Positions 1 to 12,600 of a DNA stretch of 64,000 nt are shown here, in pieces. Origin of the DNA: Harmonia axyridis. Its lineage: Eukaryota > Arthropoda > Insecta > Coleoptera > Coccinellidae. Both the position numbers and the translations under genes were made by a program. The stretch is from positions 37,231,720-37,295,719 of the forward strand of contig NC_059504.1 of the NCBI RefSeq assembly GCF_914767665.1, given 5' to 3'. Below the pieces are notes generated by a model, which saw only the letters and a list, made by a program, of their open reading frames with translations, did not search any database and was not told the origin of the DNA. How positions within the stretch are numbered: position 1 is the stretch's first letter; each line of letters begins with the position of its first letter.

Positions 1-626
1 CAAACTTCACAATGATATTCTCTCTGATTCGGTGTTAGGTCTGCTCGAATATTGACATCTTTGTATACATCATAGTTCGCAAGTTTCTTTTTGTTCCTCA
101 ACATAAGAGAAACGTTGTTAACATCCGGAAAATGAACTTTAATTGGACGCGATTTATTTGGCTGGGAGCGTCCTAAGCGATTAACCTTTATATCCCCTAC
201 ATTTACGTTAGGAATAACTATTTTACATATATCAAGGACATAATTGAATTAATTTGAAACATCATCAGAATTACCGAAAATCAAAATGTTATTTTCTCTC
301 CTTCTTATATCGTTCACTTCAGACACAATCTGTGCGATGTTTGGGGATTCCCTCCTGAAATCATGCACTTTTTTGTGGAGTTCATCAACATGTTCTGACA
401 AAAAAGTAATCTCTTCTGCATATTTGTGGTCCATTATCTCGATGCCTTTTTTAACTTCGTCGAGTTTTGATTCGAATTGGCCCAGTTTTACGTCAATTGA
501 ATTCTGAATATTGATCGAAACTTTATTAGCGATCTTATTTATGAAATCATCATTCATACAAATCTGCTTGACCATTTCTTGAGCCAGAATTTTAATCTCT
601 GCCTGTTGTTCTCGTGTGAGTGGCAT
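1..626 (-). pseudogene. LINE ORF1 (nucleic-acid-binding protein), broken, cut by window edge
   Basis: The minus-strand frame begins at an ATG at 624-626 and reads through a charged, coiled-coil-like N-terminus into RRRENNILIFG, a signature of non-LTR retrotransposon ORF1 proteins. An in-frame TAA follows after DDVSN (about 249-251). The same frame then continues towards position 1 with VNRLGRSQPNKSRPIKVHF and RADLTPNQRE, the usual RNA-binding half of these proteins. The copy is therefore an ORF1 with one premature stop that leaves the window on the left. Upstream sequence (627-800) may be its 5' UTR. The family is a Jockey/CR1-type LINE; the exact clade cannot be told. Confidence 0.75.
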
Positions 627-1122
627 GATGACTCATAAATCGCTTAACCCTTGATATTTTCCCAAAAAAAAACTACTTCTGAAGTAACTGATATGCACAC
701 TATACAATTTGTAACTGATAGAAAAGCGTTTTTATAGATATCAACAATTTATTCGATTTTATACGGAGATCCAAGAAAACACGTCTAGCGTGTACCCAAC
801 ATATATCACTAATGATATATATGATATGATTTTTTTATGATTCTGAACTTTCTTTCACCCTATGGTATATCAAAATCACCATGAACGTTGTTTGCATAAA
901 CAAATATCTATAAAATTTCAAATTACCGTCATAAAAATACTGAAAATTTTACATTAAGATTTATTTTTTCCTACAAGCGTGCGTTTCAAATTCTTTCTCC
1001 ACACGCATTTTGAGTCACAAAGAGTCACTTTCCCTCACACTGCGGAAAAACCCCAAATGTTTCTTTTCCGCGCGCAAATATTGAAGAATAAATTAAATTC
1101 TGTCATGTCTCTGTGCATCGAC
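627..1122. other. AT-rich stretch without recognised gene
   Basis: No coding signal or RNA gene is recognisable. It may hold the 5' UTR of the minus-strand LINE next to it and then ordinary intergenic or intronic DNA. Confidence 0.4.
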
Positions 1123-2477
1123 CAGGGCGTAGATTTTTTTTCTTGGGGGGGTTAATCGAAAAAACATTTTTTGAAGACATTGTTTTCTCATATTTATAAT
1201 GTGAGAAAAAGAGGTTTGATAACGAAGTTTGAACCGAATTACTCGAAATAATTTTTTTATTACCTATTTGATTGTTCTTACCTTATACTGGGTGTTCCTG
1301 AATAGGAGATACGAAGGAAAATGAGAGATTCCTTGGATAATTTTAAAAATAAAATGGCCCATATAAATGAGCCCGCATACGCTTTGATTTCGAGAAGCAG
1401 GGTGTTTCTTGTAGTCCTACTTTTTTGTGATGCTTAACCAGTTTAAGGCATCTTTTTTAATCTTCGCTTCAGAGTTGTTGAATAAGAACCAAAACTTATA
1501 ATCGATTTATTTATCACAGCTACCTGAATGGATTTTTATAATAATTTGGATTTTCCTGAGAATACTATAGAACGCTATTTGAATTTTTCTCTCGAAATCG
1601 ATTGCAGATACGACAAAACTACAGCAAACCAAAAATTTTAGTACTGAACCAGAGTTTCTTTTCAAATTTTTTTAAACTACCAGTGGTTCATAAAAAACTA
1701 AGCGGACACCCTTCCAGAAAATATATACCTGTAGATTTGCATTCAAAATAAGGATATCACATGAGTAAAACTTTAAATTGGAATATCTATGTCAATTCGA
1801 GTTGAATATCTTGTGAAGGTACTATGAGAGAAAAACTTGAACCGTAACTCCTGTATCTCAAAAACAATACGTTTGCGGACTGTTATGATGTTATAGGACT
1901 TTTCTTCTTGAAATAATCCGAGAAATCTGTCTTTTTCATTTGTACCTCAAATTTTGTAACACCCTGTAGATTTTGTCAATTCAAAACTGATATTTTCACA
2001 AATGAATTGCAATTTGAATAAAACACAAAGTATTGTACAAAGGGACCATTTTTCGATGCGAATTACTCAGTTCAGGTCTTTGATAACTGCAGTAATGAAA
2101 TTTTGTGACGAAAACGATACAATAAATCGAAAACAACGAGTGAGTGTATACCGATGACGAATGCAAAAATCACAGATAGCAAATAAGGGGCGATGTCGAG
2201 AAAGCGGTTAGATAAAGGAAACTAATAAACCTTGGACACAGACGATCCCGTAGTGCAATAGAAGTACTCATCTTGAAAGCGATAATAAACTCATAAACCG
2301 TAAAGGTGTCGGATTTTTTACTGACGTGTCGCTTTCAAAGGAAAGTAAAATGATTATTATTGGTTCATTTTATGGAGAAATTTCCATTCTTTGTCTTTGC
2401 GAGATCTCTGAAATTTTATATTTTGAAAATCTTGTGGGGAGGTAATTATCCCCAGTATCCCCCATGTCTACGCCCAG
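1123..2477 (+). repeat. Dispersed non-coding repeat with hAT-like ends, copy 1
   Basis: The stretch begins CAGGGCGTAGA and ends TCTACGCCCAG, which is nearly inverted and resembles short hAT termini. The 8 bases on either side do not match, so no target duplication is supported. Its interior recurs, diverged, at 40570-41475 (+), 54684-55990 (-), 27745-28445 (-) and 11680-12200 (-), including a shared block around 'actgggtgttcctgaat'. No protein-coding remnant was found, so it looks like a non-autonomous DNA element of about 1.35 kb. Confidence 0.55.
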
Positions 2478-2639
2478 TAGTGAAGAGCGATAGGTGTAAA
2501 AAAATTTATGAACAAGAAATGTATTTTAGGAAAGCTGCCGATTTGATATGTCAAAATACACCCTTATAGCTATTCAAAAACAGAATAGCGAACGATTATC
2601 GCGGTGACAGAAATTTTCAAAAAAAATTTTTAAACGTAT

Positions 2640-3118
2640 TTGAGGATAATTGAAATTAGGCATATTATTCTTCGAAGTTCTTCTTCGATTTTGGGCATTA
2701 TCAAACCACGCTTGACAACATCTCATAGTAGTAGTTGGATTTCTCTACGCACGGTTAGCGATTTCTCGAAATGACAACCCCGCCTCCTGTAGACCAATAA
2801 TTCCGAATTCGTACTCTTTCAAATTCACTTAGATGGCGATAAATTCTGCGTACACGTGCTCTTGGCGTTTTAACAACTGAACATCGACTTTGGATCTCCT
2901 CGAACAGCTGATTTGTTGTGAAATTTGAAAAAAATTCGAAAATAGACTACAATATTTAAGTAACAAAAATTGTTTACATGAAAAAATCTTCACGATTTTT
3001 TTCTCCAAATTCAATCATTTACTTCAGGCTATACTATCTTTGTTTTACCAAAAAAAAAATTTGTAATTTAAACAGCTCCTTCTGGGTGCTGCAGTTTCTT
3101 TGTCAGTTAGTATACTTA
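2640..3118 (-). mobile_element. Tc1-like transposon remnant, 5' part
   Basis: Read on the minus strand, the terminal sequence ACTGACAAAGAAACTGCA and about 150 bp behind it match the element at 57925-58290. On that copy the transposase start (FERGRII-like) is legible. Here the transposase start is too decayed to read as protein. No partner terminus is seen nearby, so this is an end fragment. Confidence 0.55.
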
Positions 3119-3234
3119 GTTCGTTAGCTCTAATTGATCGCTATCTGTTACGACTTTCTGAACGTATAACTTTTTTTTTATTTTTCTTCCTACTTGTCTT
3201 TTTATAGTGATTTATGGAAATATTTTTTTTGTAG

Positions 3235-3658
3235 GCCAGTATCTCGTGAAGAGATTGAAAGTCACAGACCACTATTCCTGAAGAAAAGCAGAAAACTTGA
3301 AGAATTTCATTTCAAAAATCGTGATTTTATTGATTTTTCGTATAAATTTCTTACGAGGAGGTTCTCTCTATCCTTATATAAACAAGAAAAATACTATTGT
3401 ATGGAAGCGTTGTTGTCCGTTTTAGAGTTAATGGACTATGAACAACACGATAATCTCTTGTGCTGTGCAAAACCTGAAGAATATGTTTGGAGAGCTGACC
3501 AATTAGTTCAAATAATGGTGACACTACTAAAACAACATCCAATGTATTGTCAAATGTTCGCAGTTCAGACCCTAGCATATGCTCATGGTTTGTCCTATGA
3601 AAAAATTCTTGATGTGTATGGAATAGGAATATTATTAGAAAAATTCAGTGAAGAGAAG
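3235..3658 (+). CDS. Gene A exon A1: region between WWE and HECT
   Basis: The acceptor is tttttttgtag and the donor is aag|gtaagt. One base completes the previous codon and 141 codons follow. It contains ISR/VSR-type start VSREEIESHRPLFLKK, then LTRRFSLSLYKQEKYYCMEAL and VWRADQLVQIM. All of these recur in exon B6 of gene B (LTRRFTISLYHQEQFYCLEAL, VWRADQTVKIM), so the two exons are paralogous. Because B6 follows a WWE exon in gene B, a WWE exon is expected upstream of A1, but none is seen in 1-3234. Confidence 0.85.
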
Positions 3659-6600
3659 GTAAGTTTATACGGAATTGACTATTTTTACATTTTTGGCGAG
3701 GTGTTTTCAAGCCAATTCGTTGAAATATTGGTTTATAAAATATGTTGTACGAACACAAATAAATACTCTCGTAAATATATTTGTAGAGCAAGTTCCCAGA
3801 GCTGTTAGACATAACTTATTTTCTGATGGATGTAATCTTAGGCCAGGTGACTAAACAGGTACATTGATTATTTTTGAATGGGTGATTTTCATATTTCAAT
3901 TTATCCCGAATTTATGCAGCAAAATTCGGGAGGTGAATGCTCGTATGAAATTAAGATGGGTCTTTCCTAAAACAAAATTTCCACAACACACTCCTCTCCG
4001 AGATATCACCCTCAAAAGGTGGTGACTAATATTTGGTTTCGACTTTTTTTTGTAAAATTCCAGTGGAGCTAGAAACTACTGAATTTTGTTGCATGAATTT
4101 AGGAACACCCTGTATGTTTTGTAAAATTTACTGTGAAGTTATATCGAAAGCGTCAGACGCTTTCCACGAACCAAAACTTGAGTTGGAAGCGTCAAAGCTC
4201 TACGAAAAAAACTTCATTTATTTTTAAATGGCTGATTTTTATATATTATTATTGTAGAATATAACCTTGAAGTCTGAAATTATAACAAAAGCAAAGCATC
4301 AGACGCTTTTCATGGACCAAAACTTCAGTCAAAAGTTCGGAAGTACTACAAAAAAAATGACCTTCACTTATTGCCAAATGACTGATTTTTACATATTATG
4401 TATATCTTGAAAAACATTCCATGGACCGGAACTTTAGTAACACGCTTCAAAGCTCGACGACAAATAAATGAACTTTATCTACTTCCTGTTACTTTTCTAC
4501 TTTGTATCTCACTTATACTACGAAAACGAGGTATATGTCTTATGACAAAAATTATTCTCCCGGTGTCATTTATATATGACTATATAAAGAATATATATGT
4601 TTCTTTAGTTTATGTTGAAACACCCTGTATAATGGACAACATATTGGTTTCGAATGATTTATGATAGGAATCATTAAATATTCCTTATTTCTAAAGTTTT
4701 AGACCTTTTCTATTTTCATGAATATTGAATCACCCTGTACGTGAACAATAGCATTTTTTTTTCGTTTTTGTATCCACAAGAAGTAATTCATTATAAAAAG
4801 GATGATCAATTAACATTTCCCTATGAAAGAAATTTTATGGTTCCCAATATCTTGAACTTATCGAAAAAATTGGGGGCTCAGGATAATCCAAAATCAGTGA
4901 TTCATAAAAATTCCTAAGTTAGATTCTCGATAAATGTATGGTGGGGTATCTACAACAATCGTTTGATTTTGAAGGAAGGCGATAGTAACGGGTGACAAAA
5001 CTATAAAATTTGAAATTATTCGGTCGATAAATTGAAGAGTTATTGAACTGTGAAATTTTACTCGTGAGATGAACATCACCCTGTATATCCAAACGAAGGC
5101 ACCCAGGCGTTAGAAACCTGTTGATACGTGTCCTCCATGATGACCTTTATTCGTGGTATCTATTTGTCTCATTCTTCCCGGGGAAACACCCAGTATAAGA
5201 ATAAACAAATAATTGTCACGCATATTTTCAATTGTCTAAACTATTCATACATGTCTATGAGAAATATTCATGCGTGAATTATTTTTCCATATTATAATTC
5301 TAACACGCACCTAATATATGTGATCATATCTAATGAAAACATTTCTGTATTTCTCTAAATTATCAGATGGTCCTGGAAGATGTATCGTTAGAAGAAAAAA
5401 TTAAAATTAATTCTCGTTTGCCAAATTGTATTTCATTTTCTCAATTAACTCAATTTTCAAGGGGGTCATGACCCCCCATCCAAAATGAAACCAACTAATA
5501 CTAATATGCGTTTCAAGCAGACAATCGACTAATATTTCTATGTTATGCGTTATGTTCACAAATACCAATACAAGCTACTTGTATGACATTTACGATCTAT
5601 TTATTTCGACTACCACTTACCGCTACAGCCATCTACTGCAAAACGGCGGAAGCAAAGTTGTACAGCTTATATGTTTTCTTCAGGATAAAATCGTATCTCA
5701 AACCATTTCCAAATTCTTTATAGAAGTTCATATCAATATTGTTTTTTTTTCAGGAACAGTTAAAGAGAATCCACGTTAGCGGAATGGAAAGACTTTCTTC
5801 ATTGGAATACGAATTCGTAAATTGGACAATAAATCAAGTGAGTTCAACTTCAATTTTAATTAAGGTCAGAGCGAGATATTCTCAGCCAATTTCGAATTTC
5901 GCGAAATTGAAATACCGAAATCCGCGCTTGAAGTTCAAGTTTAGAGATCTCATGATGACAAAACTTTTCAAGTAACGTGTACCGCTCAATTTTAAGGAAT
6001 ACAGTGTCTAAAATTTCAGCAAAATTTTTTCTGGTTTTATTTTTGGCCTACAGACTTGGACATTTTTTTCCAACTAAACCTCTATATGGATGAGATAACT
6101 TGTGCATTCAGCTTCAATATCCTTTTTCAAAATTTCGATACGAGCATTTCTCTCTGAAATATCGAACTTTGAAATGAAAAGGACCTTTTGGTCTCTACCC
6201 ATCAACATCTCACCAATCAATGTTTGCACAGAAAATTTAGGGGATGTTTTGAAATCCTGAATGAATTCTTTACAAGAAGTAGCTACGCTGCTACGTTATT
6301 CTCGGAAAAAAAAATGTCTTCGTTTTCTACATCAATTTGAAAAGTTGATAAAAGAGGGCTTTTGGAGGCTTTTTGGATAATCAAGCGCTGAATTGAAAAT
6401 ATCAAAAAAAACCATCAATGTTGAGTGTGCGTTTTACTGTTCAATATCACCAAAAAAATCCCAGAGAATTTCAATTGTTTCTGTGCAAACATTGATGGGT
6501 GAGATATTGATGGTTAAAGACAAAAAGGTCCTTTTCAATTCGAAGTTCGATATTTCAGAGAGAAATGCTCGTATCGAAATTTTGAAAACGGGATATTGAA

Positions 6601-9600
6601 GTTATCTCATCCATATAGTGGTTAAGTAATAAAAACTGAAATAATTTCGCAGAAATTTTAGATACCGTATTCATTAGGATTGAGCGGTACACGTTGCTTG
6701 AAAAATTCTGTCATCATGAGATCTCTAAACAATGAACTTCAAGCTTCAAAAAGCTTTTTTTCTAATTGAGATACGACCATTGTTATCGAAAATACAGCAA
6801 TTTGAAAAACCGCTAAAAATCTCGAATTTTATTTCGATCCTTTAATTCATTCCACTAGAATATTAGAATTGAATCTGAAAACAAAAAAGAAAAAAACAAG
6901 AAAGGAGCAATAAATCTTATAGTTTCCATCATATACCACATTGAATGATGACAATTGAAATACCACAATAAATTCAAGGACAAGAAAGAATCATATCGAA
7001 ATTCATAGGCCAAAAACTAACTAATGATTTTCCAACATAATAGGCCAGAGCACAAACAGAACTCAATAGTCAATATATCAATACATAACTGCTAAAAATC
7101 CTATTTCACGGAGTTGTTGTACAGTTGGCTTGGGGGTTTCTTGAAAAAAAAATGACCACCACGTCATTGTCTATGGCCAATGTCGACAAAATGAATCAGT
7201 CCTGTCCTTAGAAATCCCTTCAATATTCAAGTAAATAGTATCAAATCTGCTCCGAAATCAGGAGGGTTTCTTCAACCAGGACCGATTCTCCAAGTTATGA
7301 TTTTTCGAATCCTCAAGTGGACTAGGATCGCTACAGGCCCCTTATATTGGGGAATCATCTCCTATAAATTTGTACTGATTGTATGCCATTAAAAAAAAAA
7401 TTCACAAAAATACGAACGTATTACGTAGGTACCCCCCCGTAGAGCAGTACAGTGCTCTAGGCCCTTTTAGGCTTTCCCCTAATTGAGAAGTCCTGCTCCA
7501 GACTTTTGAATTACCTAAAAATAATTTTATCCATTCTAACAATTCTTTTTACAGGTGGAAGAATATACCAAATATTATAACCTGGGAAATACACGTTATC
7601 CGAATTACGTTGGAAGCAATATATCGAATAGTTATGGGGGATTAACGGAAACAAAACAAGAATTGGAATAGATATTATAAGGCGTCGTTTTTCGACGAAG
7701 TAACATCTGATATTCTAAAGCGTCGGTCCGAAGCTATAAAATACTTCATATGGTATTTAACTGGGCCGACTGAAAGTGATCACAGAATTTGTAGAATGCG
7801 AGTTTTCCTTGATGTATTCTTCGGTATTCCTGTGCGACCACAAGGTCAGGAATTCAATTTCAACAGTCTACTTTTCAAGGCAATGGTAAAAAAACTTGGA
7901 TACTATTTGGTTGATCATGAGGATAAGGATTTCAAGAATTTTGAAGAAATTTTTCGAATAGGTATTAACACCTTCGGGAAGATAGGAGCTCAAGTTATTC
8001 CGGTGAGTACGAAGATATGAAAAAAATCTGTTTTTCTATATAATATACAAAAATATTTTGTTATTTCGATTATTCATTGAATATTTTTCTCGAGAAACAT
8101 GCATTCTCGATTTTTCTATTAGATCTGTCTGTCTTTTACAATTATTTTTCTTTTGTTTCAGATATTAGTTCGATGTTCTCCACCAAATCGAGATGTAGAG
8201 TTGAATGTTCGGCCGTTTATGACAATTCAATACTTGCTGCATTTCATGTTTTCGAATTCATATCTGTATTCTTACAATGGATGGTGTCATCATCCCAATA
8301 AAAGGTTTGCTACCAAATCTGTACTTTCATTCAATGGCATCGTACTTTCTCCCCAGATGACAATTTATGAGGTAATCAGGAAATATGCCATTATTGGTAA
8401 CGTTTTGGGTGCTTCCAATCAAAAATATGTATTCCTTTATCGACAATATGAAGCGCCTCTCCCGTCGAATGGTAAGTTAAGTTGGTCATTATGTCATAAT
8501 TATTGAGTAGTACATTGAATTTTTAGAATAGCGAAGTAGTCTCAGAATACTTGACTTTGGATTGAATAAAGCCAGAACTGAGTTTAATATTTTTATATGA
8601 AGCCATCAGTATGAAAATGTGGGTATGAATTGAAAAAATGTTTTGAATATGTATTTAATGGCTAATGAACAAGTTAGACTCCACTTGAGATCAAATTCAT
8701 TTTATGATGCCTACCCATACCGTAGTTATATTTATCCAAAGTTCATCTCTGTACTGTAACCATGACTTTCTGATCCAACAAAGACTGTAATTATCACTTT
8801 AGTGAAGTTTACCTTCTGACATGAGAATATTTTATTTTACATTCAATTCTCAATTACATTCTTTATGTTATAGTCATAACTACTAGTGATATTTGGAATT
8901 ATAAGCAAAAAGTAATGTCCAGAATGAATAATTTTTTTTTTCATCGATCTAAGAAGCATATTATTATTTAGTTTCAAAAGAAGTCAATATTCAATTATTG
9001 ATTTATCTTATTGTAGCATTGAAAATAAACTATTAAAATAGTTCAATATAAAATCCACAATTTAATATTCTGCTTCTGTCAACTCACTGATTTTTTTCAT
9101 TGGTTTTCACATTAAATCAGTTATGGCTCTTTGGAAAGTAGGTCACTCATATGATCTAGGATGAATTGATCGAAAAGCAAATGAAAATGTAATTTTAGTA
9201 TGTAATGGTATGTTTCGATGTAACCTCTAATGACCTGAAGAAAAATACAGTAATGAATAATAATAGGGTAATAACAGTCTTCAGTGGATTTTCAGATCTC
9301 GATTGGTGTTATTTTATAGGGTGCTCAGTTTATGGAAATATCTTCACACACTGGTACAATTAATTATTAATGTTTTTACTCGACACCGTAGCAAATATTC
9401 ATTTATGTGGTTCTTTGTAACAGAGTTACAAAGTTATATTCATTTTCATCAATAAGCGTTAAAATTACGTTCAAGCGTACGGTTATTCAAATTTCCCGTA
9501 TTTTCATAATAAAGAAAATTGAATATCTGGATGGAATTTTCTGTTTATGACATCCATGAGAAACTATACCCCAAGAATCATTTCCTTCGATAAAATCAAT

Positions 9601-12600
9601 TGAGAGAGATAAATGAAACTTACATTTTTTTTAAGGGATTTTCAACATCCTGTTTCTTTTCAACCGATCTGAATCGGAAAAAAAAATTAAATTAATATTA
9701 TGAGCCCACTTTTCGATTTCGGTAATAGACCCGGATGGGTTTTGACAGATTTCTTCAACTAAATATTGTGAAAACAGCGGAAAAAGCTTGCATCCTTAAA
9801 GCTTTTCGATAAAATATGTAATATTTGATGAGAATTATCCGAATTCGCATTTGTAGGTTTAAGTGAATGCATTTAATCTGGTATTTATCAATCAGATTTT
9901 GGTACTAATCTTAAGTGCGTGATTTTCAGAAGAAAATAATCTAGACCTCATTGAAGAGTTTATGAAACCAACATATGTGTTGGAAAATTATCTGCAACCT
10001 AGATCATCAGAATGCGAAGAATTGAGGGAAGAGGTTAAAAATGCTCTGCACCTCTCCAATATACTATATGGCATCAACAAACATTGGACCTCAGCTTACC
10101 AACATATTCAACATCAGAATGTCTTGATTGATCCTGAATATTTCACGAATGAGCATTTGACAAATAGTGTGTTCAACCGTTTGTTAGATCCCTTTGCAGC
10201 CTTAATTGGCAAATATCCTCCTTGGATCAAATACATAGTCGACAATTGCCCATTCGTTTTCCCCCTGAGAATGAGAACATTTGTGTTCAAAGTTCTGAGC
10301 TTGGACAGAATCAGAGCGTTGGTCAATATTATAGGGAAATACAGTAAATATCGTTCAGCGGTTTATATCTACGAACGACATACTTGGCCATTGATGGTTG
10401 ATAGAAATAATTTGGTGAACGATGTGAAAGAGGTAAAGAAATTTTATTTATTGTATAATATGAATTAGCGATAACATTTTTTCGATACGCGTTCTAGGTA
10501 TTGATGTTTATAGTTATACTTGGCAAGTAGGTACATTTTTTTTCGATATTGCACAATAACTACAAAACAACCTTATAGAATTGAAGAATTGAACCTTGCT
10601 TCGATCAGGCTCTGCTTTGGAAAACTCTTGGTAAAATAATGTGCCTTGCTCTGCTTTTAAATGCCTTTTCAACCCAGAAGTCTTGGAATTTTTCATTCTC
10701 AGGCCCACAATTCAATTATTCTTTAGTATACATTATCATTTTTGTTTTTGCTGTTGATTCTGATGTCCACTTGAATATAAAAACAAAATCACAGAATTTC
10801 TTTGTGATAATATGGCCCTTAGTACCACTATCATGCATTGGTGAATGCTGATACTCTTTCTTTTGCTGCCTCTATCGCAGGCAGCTACTGTTTCATTCTC
10901 AGTTTTGCAAAAGATGTCTTAAATACTGGTGTGTCGCCAATCACAATCGAACTAGCTTCGGCTAGCTCGAAGCCAGTACAGGGTACAGAGATAGAATCTT
11001 AGTTTATTTTGATTATACAGGGTGGCCATTTGAAAACGAAACAGACGAGATCACAGACGAAATAAAGTTTTTCGATAGAAATGCTCGGACAGGTCGATTT
11101 CTGTTTCGAGGGGGACAACTTAAGATGTAAGTTACGGACGCATAGCGCTTCAACCCTTGCTGCTACAACCCTCACCCCCAATTTTTGAATAGGGAAGATG
11201 GGGTGAGTGATACCTCAATTTGAAGGTATTTTCATTTTATGCATTGGTTCTCGAAATATTTATGCGTTAGTTAGTTAGAAAGGAAGCCACAGTCATGGTT
11301 GTTTTGAAGCTCAAAACGATTTTTCACAAAAAAACACTACAAGTGCCATGAAAACACCACTTCATTTTCAAATACTTAGTTAAGGATATTTCGAGAACTA
11401 ATGCATAAAATGAAAAAACAATTACTGTGCTGAAATCAGTATAAAAATACCTTTCAAATGAGGTATCACTCACCCCATCTTCCCTATTCAAAATTTGGGG
11501 GTGAGGGTTGTAGTAGCAAGGGTTGAAGCGCTATGCGTCCGTAATCTACATCTTAAGTTGTCCCCCTCGATACAGAAATCGACCTGTCCGAGCATTTCTA
11601 TCGAAAAACTTTATTTCGTCTGTAATCTCGTCTGTTTCGTTTTCAAATGGCCACCCTGTATAGCACCTTTCCTTTACAAAATATTCACCTTAAATTTGGC
11701 ATAGATTTTGAAGTTTTAATGTTATATGCTAATTTCAAGAGCAAATCTCCAGGGTGATATTTTTTCTACAATAGTGGCCGCTTCGCTTCTTTCCTTTGGC
11801 AATTTTTTTTTTTGGTGGTCCACTAATACATCAGAAAAATATGAGTGGTAGTTTTGGTCCATTGCTATACTCTTTGGTTTCTTGTAGATTTGTCGTATCT
11901 GATAACGATTTCGAGAAAAACAATTCAAAGAATTCTAAAATTCTCAGGGAAATCCAAATTATTATGAAGAGCCTGTAGGTAAGCTGTGATGAATAAGTGA
12001 ATTATAAGTTTTGGTACTTATTTAAACAATTTGTAACGAAGATTAATAAAAATTCGATAAACTGGTAAAATAATCTCAAAAAGTAATAAGAAACGAAGGA
12101 ACACCCTGTATCTCGAAAAAGACCATATTTATAGGACTTCCACTTCTCAAAATTGTTCAAGGAATCTCTCATTTTTCATTGTTCCTTTTCATTTAGGAAC
12201 TCACTCTTTATTTAACTTGTACACACTGTGGATACTTTAACTGATTGAATAACTTTTAAGTAACAACTTTATCTAACCTTTAATCATGGACACTTTGTTT
12301 TGTTGTCATATAAACCAGTCAATAGACCACATATTTTGTATCATCTATCTAAAACGTACCGACAAAACATTTTTTGGTGTGGCCCTCCTTAGGATAATAT
12401 CATGTATGAAAATTTCATGGAATCATAATTCTTGAGTTATTGCAAATTTCATTGATTTCAATGATCGAATCTCTTTTTTTCAGTATATGCTGCATACGAG
12501 CCCCTCTAGTTTTTGGAATGTAACCTTCAAAAATGAAATAGGTGCAGGTAAAGGTTTAAAAAAAGAACTCTTCAATTCGATCGGTAAGGAACTGCAAAAA

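Noticed and set aside
7606..7657. 52 bp micro-intron that would restore the frame of exon A3
   Set aside because: Removing it keeps the frame, but the donor gttgga and acceptor aaacaag are poor and no pyrimidine tract is present; a one-base insertion is simpler.
10999..11704. Mirror-image open frames beginning MGVRVV
   Set aside because: They arise from the arms of the foldback at 11016-11660 and are not conserved coding sequence.
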